This document shows, one piece after another, positions 23,480 to 35,391 of a stretch of DNA of 64,000 nucleotides; the stretch's first letter is position 1, and each line of letters starts with the position of its first letter. Under the pieces are notes generated by a model, which did no database searches, was not told the DNA's origin, and saw only the letters and a list, made by a program, of their open reading frames with translations. This DNA is from Puccinia triticina (taxonomy: Eukaryota; Basidiomycota; Pucciniomycetes; Pucciniales; Pucciniaceae), in NCBI RefSeq assembly GCF_026914185.1, contig NC_070566.1, forward strand, positions 1,116,001 through 1,180,000, read 5' to 3'. Position numbers and translations under genes: made by a program.

Positions 23480-24614
23480 TTCCTCAGCAGATCAAAAGCA
23501 CAAGGTTTCATGTTTTCCTTTGTTTCTCCTTTCCAAATATTGTGTAATGATGGAAAAGCTATCTCAAGCATCTTTTATTCACCTCTGTGATTGCATTAAA
23601 TCTTGATCTTATGACCTGCAGATGGAAACATTAAACAGTGCTCACCTCCAGGATCCAAGAGGGGTTTTTTTTTTTTTGAAGTGCAGATCATTTGATTTGA
23701 CATTGTGCACTATGCACATGCATTTTATCAAATAATGTAGCTATATTGGGATAAGTCCCACAAAGAAACAAATATAGCACAAAAAGGACATGACTTACAT
23801 GAGAGATCAAAGCTGTGACAGAATGCGGGGAGTAGGGGGAAGGAGGAAGGTGAGAGGGAATAGAGACTGGAGCAAAGGGAATGAGAGAATCACAGAAAGG
23901 GTTGCCACAGAGTCAAAGTTCTGTGCCTGGTGTCCATGATGTTGTTTTGCTGCAGCTGGGGTCATCTGGCCCGTCCCGCATTGCCAGTTCTGCTCACCAA
24001 AAATGGCCCACTAAAGACTCTTCTCATCCACATGCCCACATTCAATTCCCTCCATTCTCATCAGACATACATATCTCTTCATATCCCCTTCAGCGTACAT
24101 ACATCAATGTCAAGGCCCGCCCAATCCTTCTGACCTAAACAAGTACCAGCCAACCACACAGGCTGCAGCCCACCCAAGCCCCCCGGTCTCCACCGCCACA
24201 GCCACATCTCTCAACTGCTCCCAGAAAAGAGCCCCCCACCTCAGATCCACACAGCCGCACTGCCAGCATACTTGGCTGGGTTGAGGTTATCCCAGTCAAA
24301 CTGGGATGCACGGGTACCTTGGATTTATATTTCATCAGTTGAGAGTGCCCAAGTTTAAATTGGTTGAGTGCATCCCAGTTAAACCGGGATGCCTTCACCC
24401 CAGCCAAATAAGCTGGCAGTGCCGCCGCCGCCGCCGCCCCCACACACACAACACTGAATTATACACAATACACGTATACGCATGCTCACATACCATATAT
24501 ATTAGAACGACAAAGCCCCAAACACATTCGAAGAGAAAGAGAGAGAGAGAGATGATGATGCATGGAGGGTTGGGCAGGAAGAGGGGGAAAGGAGAGCGGG
24601 CGGGGGGGGGAGGG
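23480..24614. other. Intergenic with MITE and simple repeats
   Basis: This is the 3' flank of family B copy 1; its GACCTGCAGATGGAAA stretch recurs after copy 3. It also holds a T tract, the second GCACTGCCAGC MITE, a GCC run at 24421-24436 and a GA run at 24533-24552. Small open frames at 23881-24138 have no support. Confidence 0.5.
24257..24422. mobile_element. Foldback MITE (GCACTGCCAGC type), copy 2
   Basis: Terminal inverted repeats of about 24 bp begin GCACTGCCAGCATACTTGG and end CCAAATAAGCTGGCAGTGC. The internal palindromes match copy 1 (GAGGTTATCCCAG, TTGGATTTATATTTCATC, GAGTGCATCCCAGTTAAAC). This copy is shorter in the middle than copy 1. It lies about 190 bp beyond the BUD6 stop codon, so it may fall in the transcript's 3' end. 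Confidence 0.85.
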
Positions 24615-27600
24615 TCAAGACGGGGCCTCCTGGCCCGGGTCTGGCCCGGCGGAGCCGGCGTCCTCGGTCCCCGGGCCCGCGCCGTCTGCGCCGGGCGGAT
24701 GAGCACCAGGCGTGTGTGGCCCGTCGGCGTCTGCTTCTGCGGTGCCTTCTCCGGCTTCGCCGGTGTCTTCGAGTGCATCAGGCGGCGAGTCCGCGGGCCC
24801 GGCGTCCGTAGTCGCGGGGGATGTCGGGCCGGGCGGGGCGGCGGTGTCCGGAGGCTCTTCGCCAGACGGGGACGCGAGCGGGGCGGAGGGGTCGGGGGGA
24901 TCAGCCGAGGGCGCGGCGGTCGGCGCGGGGGCGGGGGGGCTGGGGGGCGCGGGCTCGGGGAGCACGTCGAGCGGCTGGGCGTCGGGGGCCGGCCTCGTGC
25001 CGGCGATAGCTTTCAACGTGGCCTCGGACTTGATCTTCCGCAGCCGCTCGATCTCCTCGTGCCCGCCGGTCATCTTCAGCTTCTTGTTGCCCACAAAGCC
25101 CGCGAGCTCTTGGGCGAACTCGTTGTCCTTCTGCACTTCCGTCAGGTTCTTGGCCCGGAGCTTCTCGGCCGCCTCGATCGCTTTCAGCCGGCTCTCCTGG
25201 TTCGGCTCGAGTCCTTTGACTTGCATCAATACCGTCTCTAACCCTCCCCTCGGATCCGTCATTAGTCCTCCGGCCGAGGTCGGACTGAGGATGGGGATAA
25301 ACTCTTTCGGCTTGACCTTCGACACCTTGCGTGCATCCAGATAGTGCTCCACGTGGCCAAACAGATTCGATACCGCCTCGAGATCTTCCTTGAGGTCCTT
25401 GATCAGATCTTCCTGGTAGTTCAGTAGCTGTTGTTCGTCCACGATGTTCTGCAGCTCATCTTCCCACGACTTCTTCCATGCCGGCTTGATCGTAGTGATG
25501 TGGTTCGTCAGTTGTTCCAGCTCGGCCTTGACGGTCTGGATCGACTGAGAGACGGTGGCCATCGCCGATGGCTTGGGCTTCATCTTCCGAGTTGTGACGT
25601 CCTGCTTGAGATCTTCAACAGTGTCTTGTAGCGACTCGACCTTGGTCACCAAGTCTTGACTCTGACTCTCGAGCTTCACCTTACCCGCGTCGATGAATGT
25701 CCGTGAGGATGCCACTTTGGCAGTTGCGGCTTGCTTGACAGCTTCGGCTTGAGAACGAAGGCCAGCCAACAAACTCTTCGTCTCTCCCGTAAAGGTCCCA
25801 TAGAGCTGCCTCAGGATCCCCAGGTCCCGTCGCAGCGCCTGTACTTCGCCGTACTGGTTCTTGAACGTTCCGTTGAGTTGCTGTAGCCTCAAATCAGATG
25901 AACTGCTCGCCGAGTTGGGCGGTCGGGGGGAGCTGGATTCACCGAGTTGCTCGGCTTTTTGGGTGTTTAGTATCGCGCTGCTCTCAGTGGACTTCATGAC
26001 TTGACGGGCAGTTTGTTTGAATTGGCTATCAGTAGCCGGCTGAATAGGTGTCGAAGGACGACTGCTGGCTTTCAAGACGGTCACAGTTGATACTGGTGGA
26101 GGTGGGACGGATTGTCGACGGAGGGTGGTGATAGTCGATTTCAAGTCTTTGATTTCCCTGGCCAGAGTCGATAGTCCGGAATCTATGTGGGTCTTCACTT
26201 GGTCCAGTGCTATTATTGAGAAATTCAAAAGGCAGTTTGTGAGATGGGGGGAGATTGGCTTGGTTGGTGCAGAGGGGCTTGGACTTACCATCAATATTTA
26301 GGCTTAAAACTACTCGATCCTTAACCTCGCTCATGTCTTCCAGTTGGTACTGAATTCCACTCTGGGGATCTCTGAGATAGATCTCAGGGAAGTTGTCTGA
26401 TCCGGGATTGAACTGGAAGCGATCCATGAACAAGACTCTCAAGGAGGCGATCGTCGGTGTCGAATCCAGCTTGGCTTTCTTTACATCCCGCCCCAGCTGT
26501 AGGAAAACCGTGCATGACTGATCAGCCAGGTTCGCCGAAGAGCCAACATGCTTCTTGTGATGTGGTGGTGTTAATATCAAGTTGGAGAAGGTGTTTGAGG
26601 ACTCTGGTGTCATTGGGTTGATGCGTATACTCTGCTGTGTTTCCTCAGCTATTGTGGAAATGTGATCTTTGGCTTGGTCAAATGAATCTATCAGGCATTG
26701 ATTATTCAGGGTAATACGTTAGCGGGGACATCTGAGAGATTTCTCAGGAGATTGATGAGCTGACCTTCCACCTCTGTAGCACGTGAGCCTGGCCGAGAGC
26801 CGGAGCCCAACTTGTCCGATACTGATTGACCATCGTGCGACCTTTGACTGCTGGATGCTCTGAGTAGCTCTCTGCCCGCTTGGCTGGTTTCGCGGGCCGA
26901 TTCCACATCGTCGCGGGGGAGTAAGAAGTTCATGCTGATGGGCGAGCGTGGCAAGGCGGGCACATTGGGGACCAAGTTGTTTTGGGATTCGCCGGATCGT
27001 TTGTGGGGCGAGGCGGTTGCAGCGATTTTGTTGTAGGTGTAAGTTGAGAATCGTTTTGAGGCTCGTCTCTGGAGCATGTCCGCCTTTCGCAAGGCCTCGA
27101 GCGATGATGCTTGGGCCTGATTTGAGGATTCTGAGCGTGGAGATCGAGGTGCAGGGATATGATCGGGTCGATGTGAGCGGGGGATGGAGGGGTCGAACTG
27201 AGGGGGTATTGGGGGTGGTGGGGGCGGGGCGGGCGGCGGGGGGGAGACTTTGTTGTTACCTCGGAGGCGTTCGGAGAAATCGTTAACGGACCGGACGGCA
27301 CGGCTGACGGGAGACATGCGTGATTTGGAAGGGACGGGTGGGCCGGCGGATGGATTGTCGTAGGAGCTTCTGGTACCAGGTAAGGGGTCGTTTGATTTGG
27401 TGGTGGTGGTGGTGGTGGTGGTGGTGCTAGGATGGTCTAAGGGCCCTACGGAGCGGGAGAATGGGTGGGTGGTACTGCTGCTGCTGGGGCCGGGGCTGGG
27501 TGCATGTATGGGCTGAGAGCGATGGTGGTCGCTGTGTGAGGAGGTGGAAACGACGGCGACCCTGCGGAGATCTTCTCTGCTCCTGGCGGCATTCAACGAG

Positions 27601-28370
27601 CGAGGCCCGCTGCGGATGGAAGGGTGAGGCAGCGGGGGCCTGTCGGGCGGATTGGGATGGTCGCGGAGCGAGCCCGGGCGGGTGGAGGTATAGGAGGAGG
27701 CCTCGTGCTCGTGCTGGCGCTTGGCGGCGCGCCACTTGGCCTGCTTGACCTTGAGGCCCTGGAGGAGATGGACGACGATCTGGCGGATCTGGGGGAGGTG
27801 CTGGTCAAGGGTGGTCGGGCTGGCTTCCTCGGACAGGGCGGCCTCGAGACAGGTGCGCAGATCGTCTGGGACCGAGTTGAGATCGCTGGGTGGGGGGAAA
27901 GGCAGTATTGGCTGGCTGGGCTCTAGCGAGCGGGCGGAGCAGAGGGGATGGGGACGGACCTCATGTTGATGCCCTCCTTGGTGAAGGCCAGGCTGGCGGC
28001 GTTGAACTCGTTCCCGAGGCGGACGTAGATGTCCGAGACGCCGCCCTCGTCGATCTTGCCCTGGGACCAGTCGGTGAGCGACTCGAGCAGCTGCTTGGTG
28101 GCGACGAGCAGCCGGGTGACGGTGGATTCCATGTGGGAGGAGCTGAACGGGGTGAGGGCGGGCTGGAGGGAGGGGAGCGGGCAGTCAGCAGGGGGTCTTG
28201 GCAGTGATCAGTGGGCTGGCTGGGCTGCTGACGGAGGTGGTGCTGCTCCGGGCACTGGCCAGCGAGCTGCTCGTGCTGAGCCGGGGGGCTGGGGCGAGGG
28301 CTGCTGGGCTGCTGGAGACCGAGCCGTGCCTGGCTCGCGGCGGGGCGGCGGAGGAGTGCGAGGAAGCCAT
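24615..28370 (-). CDS. BUD6: Bud6/Aip3 polarisome protein
   Basis: The model is complement(join(24615..26209, 26289..~26635, 26718..27885, 27960..28162, 28233..28370)), about 1150 residues. The N-terminal region includes VESTVTRLLVATKQLLESLT, VSDIYVRLGNEFN and SVPDDLRTCLEAALSEEASP, the conserved Bud6 N-terminal domain. A long Ser/Pro/Arg-rich linker follows, with poly-threonine and poly-proline runs (SPPPPAPPPPPP). The AIP3 domain begins TVFLQLGRDVKKAKL and contains FPEIYLRDPQSGIQYQLEDM, then long coiled-coil segments. Bud6 binds actin monomers and activates formins at polarised growth sites. The C-terminal 110 residues are a Pro/Ala/Gly/Asp-rich low-complexity tail in a GC-rich island. Intron 1 is a 70-bp GTCAGC...CTCCAG intron deduced from phase. 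The acceptor before the AIP3 exon (near 26635) is not settled. It is transcribed divergently from family B copy 2. Confidence 0.92.
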
Positions 28371-28554
28371 GGAAAGTGGCGCTCGGCGGGTGGCAGCACC
28401 AGCCACTCCAAGGGAGGGCACACCCGATTGAAGCATATGTACCCTCAGCGCATCGGGTCGATGGGACTGTTCCCATCTTGAGTATCACTTCAGACTGCCA
28501 ACAGTGGCCGGTAAGGCCAACTTTCTCCCTTCCAATCATCCAACCACAACCAAC
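28371..28554. promoter_or_regulatory. Shared 184-bp divergent promoter region, BUD6 / family B copy 2
   Basis: Only 184 bp separate the BUD6 start codon (28370, minus) from the family B copy 2 start codon (28555, plus). Both promoters and both 5' leaders must lie in this space or overlap the opposite gene. No TATA box or known factor site was identified with confidence. Confidence 0.55.
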
Positions 28555-31165
28555 ATGGCCAGAAGACTCATCCTGCATGGCTGCCCGCTGATTCTCATCT
28601 TTTTCAATCTTCTCACCAATGCTTGGCCCATGCTCCATCACAAACCACCCAGGATAACTCACAGCATCCCCCTGAGCAATGCTGAGCTGGAAGAGCTCTT
28701 GGGCTTCCAAGTCAATGATCTGCCAAACTTTCTCGAGTCCGAGGAGTTTCCGGCGGGGAAGGCAGTAGAAGAACTCCCGGCCATCATCAACCACCCCTCC
28801 GCATCACCAGCTTCACTAGAGCATCCTCCTGCCAGTTTTCACCAGGATGGCTCCAGCACCCACATTCCTATGACCCCCTCAGAGAGCCACATCGAAGCTA
28901 TCCATGCCTTCTACCATCATCACCCCAACACTTACAACCCCATCAGCACAATCCAAGATTCAAATCATAGTCACAGCTGGGCTCAGCATCCAGGGTACAT
29001 CAATCCAGCTTTTTATGGATCTGATGATCTTCCAGCTGGGCTGGAAACAACAGCAGCAGAAGAAGAACTGCCCATCAACAACTTCATCCCAGCCGTGCCA
29101 TCACCACACTCAGGAGCCTCAGACCAAACTCCTTCCAGCTATAATTACCAGGATTGGTATGCTCACACCAGCACTCACATTCCCATCACACCCTCAGCAA
29201 GTAAAGCTATCAATGCTTTCTACCATCATGAACCCAACACTTACAACTCCATTGACACAATTGAAGATTTGAATCATATTCAAAGCTTGGCTCAGCATCC
29301 AGGGTACATCAATCCAGCTTTTTATGGATCTGATGATCTTCCAGCTGGGCTGGCAGCAGCAACAGAAGAAAAACTGCCCATCAACAACTTCATCCCTGCC
29401 TTGACATCACCAACATCAGGCAATGCACATCATACTCCTTCCATTTTCTACCAGGATTGGGATACTCACATCCCTGTTACACCCCCAGGAATCCAGATGG
29501 AAGCTGTCAATGGTTTCTACCATGATCACCCCAACACTTATGGCTCCATTGACACAATTGAAGATTTGAATCACAATCAACCTGAAAGTGTGGCTCCTAT
29601 CAATGGTTTGTACCATGATGACCCCAACACTTGCAACACAATTAACACAATTGAAGTTTTGGATCATAATCAACCTGAAAATTTGGCTCAGTATGCAGGG
29701 TACAGTCATCCAAGTAACCATATATCTCACTCACCCTTGCAGGATGCACCTCAAGCTAGTAGATTTATTTACACAATTGAACACTGTGATCAAAACCAGT
29801 CTGGCAGTTTGGCTCAGCATCCCGAGTACAGCCATAAAAATATACCTTTGCAGGTTGCACCCCAAGGCCATTACCCTGTCAGGTTATCTGACTATGAACG
29901 TCAATTGGACATACAATATGCTTCAAATATGTTACATCCAGAGTCATTTAAGAATGGACTGCTTTCAAAACAGGCCATTTACCAACCTGAATACTCACCA
30001 AGTAAGTAAACCTTTGTTTGCGTTTTGGAAAGGAACCAATTTTACCGGCTGCTTTGGAACTCAACTGATCATGTAAATTCAATTTCCAGGTCGCAACAGT
30101 CCTATCAAGAGTATTGGACTGTCTCAACAAATGCTAAGCAATGAAAACCAACACCACTTGGATTTGTCTTCATCAGGAAATTCAATTGAAGAAAACGATG
30201 AACAGGCAAATTTGTTTTGTGTACCAGGGATTGAATTAGAGACCTATGCCTGGATAAATACAACAGAGATGCCAGGAAAAGTGGCAAAAGATGCATACAA
30301 ATACCAAAAGCAACATGTCAAGGTTGTTAGCACACTGTGGAATCATCTTCAAAAAGAAGAAATAGATGAAGAGTCTCTTCCAGATCTGATTCAACTCCTC
30401 ATCATATATGGGGATCTTTCTAAATCAGAAGTTATCCAAGAGACAAGGCAGTTGATTGAAGAAATCCACTTGAGAAATACACAGTTTCTTGAATTATTTA
30501 CCAAGGCATGGGCTACCCAAAAAACACCTTTTGATCCTCAGAAAGAGAATGAAAATTACAAATTAAGGGAGAAGGAACATTCAAAATTGCATGTTTGGCT
30601 GCTAAAAAAATTTCACATCAATCACCCAGGACCTGAATCAGGAGATGAAAGTGATCCAAGTGCCTTGAAAGGTTCCATACTCCAATCATTTTCTGAATTT
30701 CAAACAATGATCTTTGATTATTTTTAGAATGATATGACCAAGGAGGATAAATACCAGAGACATTGGAAATTTCTGTGCACTTCACGCAAAAACCCTCCCA
30801 GTGGCATAGTAAAAGTCTCTGCACATGACGCTATGCAAACCAAGATGGCATTGCAGATCCTGGGCGAGTATTACAAAACACAGGACCAAGCAAAATTCAA
30901 CTTTCTGTTCAAGAGGAAAGACCAGAACTTCTTGAAGATGTTTGCCATCATCAAGATGTACAACTTCCACCGCACACCCAGAAAGACTTGGGATTATTCT
31001 AATGATTTGGAACAGTTGAAAGTCTTGCCCTGGAAGAGAGAAAACAATGAATATTCCAAATCTATTGTCAATGATGATAATCTGACTAAAATCCAAAAAA
31101 TGCTGCACAAAAGATTCACAAAGTTTGATTGGATTGTGGTTGACAGTCAAATACGTGATTATTGA
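28555..31165 (+). pseudogene. Family B copy 2: secreted protein with expanded repeats and one in-frame TAG
   Basis: The structure is join(28555..30001, 30090..30727 or to 31165). The start at 28555 gives a good signal peptide, MARRLILHGCPLILIFFNLL, followed by the family motif WPMLHH and DLPNFLESEEFP. The donor is CCAA|GTAAGT and the acceptor TTCCAG|GT, phase 1 as in B1. Exon 1 is twice as long as in B1 because a 100-residue block is repeated (FYHHHPNTYN, FYHHEPNTYN, FYHDHPNTYG, LYHDDPNTCN; HPGYINPAFYGSDDLPAG twice). Exon 2 stops at TAG 30725-30727 after MIFDYF, yet the same frame stays open through MALQILGEYYK and LEQLKVLPWKR to the family C-terminus at 31165. Termination gives about 694 residues; readthrough or a sequencing error would give about 840. 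It may be a truncated functional gene rather than a dead one. Confidence 0.7.
28870..29690 (+). repeat. Intragenic tandem repeat in family B copy 2
   Basis: Repeat units of about 300 bp encode FYHHxPNTYNxIxTIxDxNHxQ, followed in the first two units by QHPGYINPAFYGSDDLPAG. The DNA of that second motif is identical over about 60 bp near 28986 and 29292, so the duplication is young. Two shorter, more diverged units follow to about 29690. Confidence 0.9.
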
Positions 31166-32242
31166 TTGAAAATTTAGAAACTGGAAACAGTATACAGTGT
31201 CTGTTTAGCATGATAGATCTAGAGTAATTAACATGCTGAAATTCATTTTTGAATGTAAAATGGTACAAATCTGAATAGCAAACACCATTCATCCAATTTG
31301 CTTTTTATTGTTCTTATTCTTACCATTTTTTGCTGCATTTACACTATATTTATCACACCAATAAACAGGGCCTAAAATGATAATGCTTCAGGTTTTCACA
31401 TAATGTTTTTGTTTGTTTTCCAAATCTTCAAGTAATGATGATCAACTGATCAAACATCTCAGTAGATTTCATTTACCTCTATGGTATGCCTAAATACCAA
31501 TCTTCAGACTAGATGAAAATTGTAACTCAATTTCACTTTGAGGCTCCAAGAATGCCTCTTCTGTTCACAGTACCCTCTGTCTTGGTCCTATACTTTCTTT
31601 GCTTGGAACTTGTTTTATGAATGGGGATCATTCAATCTTAGCTGCAATCAATAAGCCCCATAAAAACCTAAATCCAACTTGAACGATTTCCTGGTAGAAA
31701 AACATAAGACTGTGAGAACTGTTGAAACAGAAAATTCTTTCCAAAATAAACTTGTATCTGGTCAAGTAGCAGATAGGTGTGTGAGTGATGAGATACCTGT
31801 TTGAAAAGAGATTATGAAGCCCCTTGGGAACCAATTTCCAGCTTGTGCTACATATGAGGGGATTGTCTTGAACATCTTTTGAACAATCTTTCCTGGTATG
31901 TGCTTTGGCCCAAACTCACACCATTTGCCATTGACTTACTTCTTCTCCAGCCATGCACGAGAAGAGAGCACTCTTCACTGTGTGAACTTGGGTAATCAAT
32001 GAAATAGATGTGATCTTATTTGTAATGACGATGGGATCCAGGTGAGCTATGCCTCTTGGGTGAAACTTGGATGAACTTGGGGTGTTAAACATGTTTTTAC
32101 TCCGCGCCAAAAATTACAGCGCACCCACTGTACATAGTTGGACGTTGGATATGCAATATGCACTATGCACTATGGAGGTATATGCAATATGGAATTACCT
32201 ACTTTCGAAACCCGCCACAATTACCCTCACGTATATTTACTT
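31166..32242. other. Intergenic, decayed sequence
   Basis: This is the 3' flank of family B copy 2 and then decayed sequence with short open frames. A minus-strand stretch at about 31865-31925 reads FGPKHIPGKIVQKMFKTI but is bounded by stops and not assignable. The last 150 bp is the upstream region of the NOL8-like gene, with repeated TATGCA/ATATGCAATATG motifs at 32155-32192. Confidence 0.45.
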
Positions 32243-34921
32243 ATGGCCGAACAACAAAACTTTCGCTTGCATGTTGGCGGCCTTGGAGCATCGGTGACCT
32301 CTGAAGACCTCCAGAAGCGATTCTCAGCATTCGGAACCGTCGCCAAGGTGGACGGAGTGGGCAAGCTGGATGCCAATGGTGAGATTAGCTTTCACGGTCC
32401 CAAATTGTCTTACTCGGAAGCTGCTCAACCCGTACTTTCCTTCTCGGTATACGTCGCGCTAGGCTCTCCTTTAAGATACGCCTTCGTGGACATCCTCTCA
32501 ACAGATTCCCAAGTTAAGCGATGTAAGAGTCAACTATTCATCGTCCCCAGGAAATCCAGCAAAATTAAAATGTTTACCGAGTCCCTTTGCTTGATTTGAA
32601 GGCATGAACCTCCTGTCTGGTACGACTTACAAAGGAAGCACTTTGAGAATCGCGCCTGCAAGGCCGGATTACGTCGCCCGAGTGGAAAGGGAGCGTGCAA
32701 ACTTGCCCATCACCACATTTGTTGATCCCGACGAAGAAGCAATCCGAGTTCGCGAAGAAAAGGCAGCTCAAAAACTGGAACGCAAACTTGCCAAATTTCG
32801 CGCGCGTAAAAGAGGGATCGAAGGTTACGAAAGTGCGAACATGGAATTAATGACTGTTAAAAAGTTCAAAAGTCGGCAAGGAGTCAATGTACAGTACAGC
32901 TTTACCTCTTGACCCCCGAGTTTCTATTTTAATTTTATGCTGTTCCCGTTTCACCAACCAAAATTTTGACTCGCACAATTTTAGGGATGGAAGAAAGATC
33001 CAGAGACCTCGCTTCCGATATTCCCAATCGTCACTCGCCCTCTTCGTCCCCTGCCTTCTTTGGAGCCCACTCAATCTCAGGGTGCCAATATGAAAGAACC
33101 ATCTGACTGTACTCGAGTCCCCACCCGCGCTAGGAGGATTCGCATTGATCCCACCGTCTATCGTGCTGCGATCAAAAACCGCAAGACTCACATTCTAGGG
33201 CCAAGAGCTATGTCGATTGAACAATACAAATTAGGGTTTAGCGGTGGAGCCAAAGAAGTCAAAAAAAGTCAAGCGAGTCGACTGATGTGGGAATGCCAAC
33301 TCGGAGAAGACGGCTCCGTTGTTTGGAGACTAGCAAATGGTGGTAATTTGAATCAAGAAGAGCGAATGCCGCTTTCTAGTTGCACCCTTCAGAAGTTGAA
33401 AGATGCGGATGAGCGGCTTTCGTCTTTGGGGCTCTCAAGTACCCCCGCGTTGCGCTTAAGAGGTGGCACTTCTTCTAAACGTCCCCGGCGATCTGAGAAC
33501 CGACCTAAATCTCCGGACACAAGCTCCATATCCCCCGAATCAGTCGCAGCGAATCTTCCACCGAAATCGGAGGCAATCTCAAGCGATAAAGCCCTTTCGG
33601 CGATCCTCAAAGAAGAGCGTCAGAGATACTTGTCCTTGGCCTCTCAGACGGTGACCCAACCGCCCGACAGGAACGATCTGCTGGAGGAGGTAGGGCAAGG
33701 TACACAAGCTGCTGTAAAGAGGCAAAAACTGAAAGAAAAGAGACAGGGTTGTCACTTTGAAGATACAATCGAATTCGTACCGGCAACTGCGGTTAATCAT
33801 CAAGGTCCAAAACAACAGGGCCCCACGCACAATCACCCATCTTCCAAAGCGTCAGAATCCCTGTTAGTTCAACCAACGCTCATAAACTCAGGCGACGAGT
33901 CAATGTCATCGAATTCCGAAGCTCGTACAAGCTCGAAGCCAAGTCACTCATCTGATGCTAGTTCTGAATCTGATGCAGATTCCGAATCTGATGCCGATTC
34001 CGAATCTATTGCCGATTCCAAATCTGTTGCCCGTTCCGGATCTGACGCTGGTTCTGAATCTGATGCCGGCTCCGAGTCCGTTGCCGGTTCAGAATCCAAT
34101 TCATCACTAGACAGCCCAGATCTGCAGACTAATCCCACTCAACCACCAGATTCGGACTCGATGATCATGGAAGGAAATTCCAAGATAGAGGTGTTGAAAA
34201 ACGGGAAGATGGCGGACCACACATCTGCCGTTCGACTATCAGATTTGACTGACATGTTCAGAGCAAAAGAAGTTGAGAAGACAGGCTTTTGCTTGACTGA
34301 CGTTTTGGGGGAGATGGAACTGGACGACGATATCCTCGGGCCAGCCGACGAATCAGAAATTGAGGCCCCACCATCCGGGCAAGATGACGAATCTTACAAA
34401 CAGCAGGGCGGCCCGCCTATGAAGTCCAACGCATTCATCCATCCATCTCGCCTGGAAGGTAGCAGCTTTGTTCAATCCCGGACTGTCGCTCAAGTTAAGC
34501 AATCCAAAAGGAAGGGGCCATTCTTTTTTTATCCCACCGACGAAGATCCGGAGTCGAAGGTTGTCGATTCGTTACTGTCAGCTGAGCATCGGGAGACCGC
34601 ACGCCGACATTGGCTATCAAGTGGCCAAGGAGCATCTTCGAACTGTTGGAGGACGTTTATTAGAACCCAGTCCAAGTAAGCGCTTGATTGTCTTCGCCGT
34701 GAGGCACGTGACAAAGAAAATGTGTTGATGATCCCGTTTCGGCTTGTTGAGCTAGTCTCGAAATCGAAACTGCGCACGATGAAAAGAAGTCAACTCTGAC
34801 AGAACAGCTGCGTCGCAAACACAAGGATGCGATCAAGCGGGATCGGAAATGGGGCAACAAACAGCCTACTAAACCTTTAACTCTCAAAGGATTAGAGTCT
34901 GAAAATGATTTATCGGACTGA
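32243..34921 (+). CDS. NOL8-like nucleolar RRM protein
   Basis: The model is join(32243..32378, 32463..32522, 32602..32882, 32985..34675, 34756..34921), 777 residues, with all phases consistent (NG|S, KR|C, Q G|G, SK|N). The N-terminus FRLHVGGLGASVTSEDLQKR is RNP2 of an RRM, and LRYAFVDI across the first intron is RNP1. After the RRM come a basic helix (KLERKLAKFRARKR), the block GWKKDPETSLPIFPI and RRIRIDPTVYRAAIKNRKTH, which is the NOL8 arrangement of an RRM followed by a conserved W-containing block. NOL8 proteins act in nucleolar rRNA processing. A Ser/Asp/Glu-rich repeat (SDADSES and variants) lies near residues 415-460. The C-terminus LTEQLRRKHKDAIKRDRKWG is also typical. The assignment rests on layout and motif memory. 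Confidence 0.8.
33950..34100 (+). repeat. 21-bp coding repeat (SDADSES) in the NOL8-like gene
   Basis: About six tandem units of 7 codons encode variants of SDADSES/SDAGSES. The acidic-serine repeat resembles casein kinase 2 target tracts in nucleolar proteins. The number of units is likely to vary between strains. Confidence 0.8.
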
Positions 34922-35181
34922 TGTTTCATTATAAGGCAGTCCGCTATTGATACTGAGTTAACCCATAACAAAAGGTTTATATGCTTTTCTCGTTGTGGAA
35001 AAGATGTATTTGTGTTTTTACAACTTTAACTAACGGAAGGATGATTGCACTGAGCATTGCTTGCCGCTAGATTTCGTATTCCTTCTTAGGTTCTCGTCCC
35101 ATCGCAGGCACTCGTACATGATCAGTAGCATACTTTCTGTTTTTCTTTGCAATAATTAAGTGATAGGTGCCAGAAAAGAAA

Positions 35182-35252
35182 TGGCTCCACCGGGACTCTA
35201 ACCCGGGTGAGACTAACTCTGGGAGGCTGCTTTACCAAAGCCGCTAGCAGAC
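35182..35252 (-). repeat. tRNA-derived SINE-like head, antisense copy
   Basis: On the minus strand this reads like a tRNA: GCGGCTTTGGTAAAGCAGCC gives an A-box/D-arm and CCGGGTTAGAGTCCCGG a T-arm whose loop is altered (TTAGA instead of TTCGA), ending GTGGAGCCA. It matches the head at 37336-37407. The 5' acceptor strand does not pair with the 3' end, so a functional tRNA is unlikely. Confidence 0.6.
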
Positions 35253-35391
35253 AAATTCAAAGTCTGACATGCTGCCAGAATCTGGATGCTCTTTGGCTCA
35301 AGACCCCACCCGTGGGCTCATTCCCCTGCAGGTACGCACCGTCCTTGAGCTCCAGACTGTAAATCTTACAAATAATAAACGGATTTACTTC

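Noticed and set aside
24306..25241. 311-codon plus-strand frame opposite BUD6
   Set aside because: It is a Gly/Arg-rich antisense shadow of the GC-rich BUD6 tail and the MITE, with no independent coding evidence.
30728..30733. TTTTTAG at the B2 stop read as an intron acceptor
   Set aside because: No matching donor upstream keeps the frame, and B1 needs no intron at this position.
33944..34138. Minus-strand Ser/Asp/Glu-rich frame
   Set aside because: It is the complement of the SDADSES-coding repeat in the NOL8-like gene, where the reverse strand gives a similar composition by symmetry.
35182..35252. Possible functional tRNA gene on the minus strand
   Set aside because: The acceptor ends do not pair and the T-loop is altered. 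The match to 37336-37407 plus a shared body indicates a SINE-like element.
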